Shown: piece by piece, positions 6,055 to 6,334 of the stretch
How the letters are laid out: each line of letters starts with the position of its first letter
Numbering within the stretch: position 1 is the first letter of the stretch
Assembly (NCBI GenBank): GCA_020061685.1
Contig: JAGUXU010000085.1
Span: forward strand, 1-6,334
From: Candidatus Omnitrophota bacterium
GTDB lineage: Bacteria; Omnitrophota; Gorgyraeia; Pluralincolimonadales; Pluralincolimonadaceae
DNA length: 6,334 nt
Direction of reading: 5' to 3'
Made by a program: the position numbers and the translations under genes
Notes under the pieces: generated by a model
The model's input: the letters and a program-made list of their open reading frames with translations, nothing else
Told to the model about the DNA's origin: nothing
Databases searched by the model: none

Positions 6055-6334
6055 ATGAAGGCGATAATATACAACTTACCCGGTGAGTTTCTTGAGAAAC
6101 TGAAAGTGATTTATCCCTCCGATTATCCCAAGATATGCGAGACATTCCTTCACAAGAAAGAACAGACCTTCAGGATAAATTATTTAAAGGCGGATTTGCT
6201 CCATTTAAGGGAAGACTTAAGCAGGGAAGGAATAAAATACCGCGAGATACACTGGCCAAAAGGCAGTTTTATCTTAAGGTCAGACGCCAAAGACCTGCGG
6301 AAGGCCCCGCTTTATTTGGACGGCAAGATATATA
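6055..6334 (+). CDS. RsmB/NOP2/Sun-family RNA cytosine-C5 methyltransferase, N-terminal fragment
   Basis: The first 93 codons of a gene that runs off the window end; the frame stays open to the last base. The visible part matches the N-terminal region of Nop2/Sun (RsmB/RsmF-like) SAM-dependent enzymes that methylate C5 of cytosine in rRNA or tRNA. It has LPGEFLEKLK (8-17), then TFRINYLKA (38-46) as the conserved R-x-N-x-L/P-K segment, a spacer with EGIKYREIHWPKGSFILR (58-75), and APLYLDGKIY (84-93), which normally leads into the Q-D/E-x-x-S-M entry to the Rossmann domain. The SAM-binding motifs and the two catalytic cysteines (expected in PC and TC motifs) lie beyond the window, so activity and subfamily cannot be judged. 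The start lies 2 bases after the HD-GYP stop. I see no strong Shine-Dalgarno sequence, so translation probably depends on coupling. This is the second RNA methyltransferase gene of the cluster. Confidence 0.78.
   Translation, partial: MKAIIYNLPGEFLEKLKVIYPSDYPKICETFLHKKEQTFRINYLKADLLHLREDLSREGIKYREIHWPKGSFILRSDAKDLRKAPLYLDGKIY

Noticed and set aside
1..6334. Toxin-antitoxin, defence or CRISPR-like system
   Set aside because: I found no repeat array, nuclease, reverse transcriptase, STAND ATPase or small toxin/antitoxin pair. The genes read as metabolism-like, signalling and RNA modification.

Overview
All genes in this window lie on the + strand, packed head to tail in what looks like one transcription unit. 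There are six complete protein-coding genes and the 5' end of a seventh. Junctions run from a 4-base ATGA overlap to a 15-base gap, no stretch over 300 bases lacks a gene, and I see no internal terminator, RNA gene, CRISPR array, insertion sequence or repeat. Ribosome binding sites are purine-rich, and the envelope sensor genes point to a bacterium. Heavy use of ATA (Ile) and AGG/AGA (Arg) codons at moderate GC, with this gene mix, would suit an uncultured Gram-negative lineage such as Candidatus Omnitrophota. That placement is a low-confidence guess, because no marker gene is present.

Layout. (1) 1-1446: a PurF-type amidophosphoribosyltransferase homologue. Its phosphoribosyltransferase half is well kept and the cysteines matching the Fe-S ligands of the Bacillus-type enzyme are present. 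Its glutaminase half has lost the catalytic Cys and the other glutamine-contacting residues. (2) 1462-2124: an unrecognised charged helical protein with a possible helix-turn-helix. (3) 2121-3455: a membrane-anchored SpoIIE/RsbU-type PP2C phosphatase with about six membrane segments. (4) 3466-3915: a small four-helix membrane protein of the YvlD / phage holin 4_2 family with a charged tail. (5) 3920-4648: a TrmH/SpoU-family RNA 2'-O-ribose methyltransferase, RlmB-like. (6) 4658-6052: a transmembrane Cache-like sensor with HAMP and HD-GYP domains, a likely c-di-GMP phosphodiesterase. (7) 6055 to the window end: the N-terminal part of an RsmB/NOP2/Sun-type RNA cytosine-C5 methyltransferase.

The cluster mixes housekeeping RNA modification (5, 7), signal transduction at the membrane (3, 6), a putative regulator (2) and a nucleotide-metabolism-like enzyme (1). 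The tightest coupling is gene 2 to gene 3 (ATGA overlap), so these two are the best candidates for a joint function. From about 4650 onward the DNA looks more AT-rich than genes 1-5. The most interesting object is the PurF homologue with a degenerate glutaminase site. I do not see convincing evidence of a wholly new multi-gene system.
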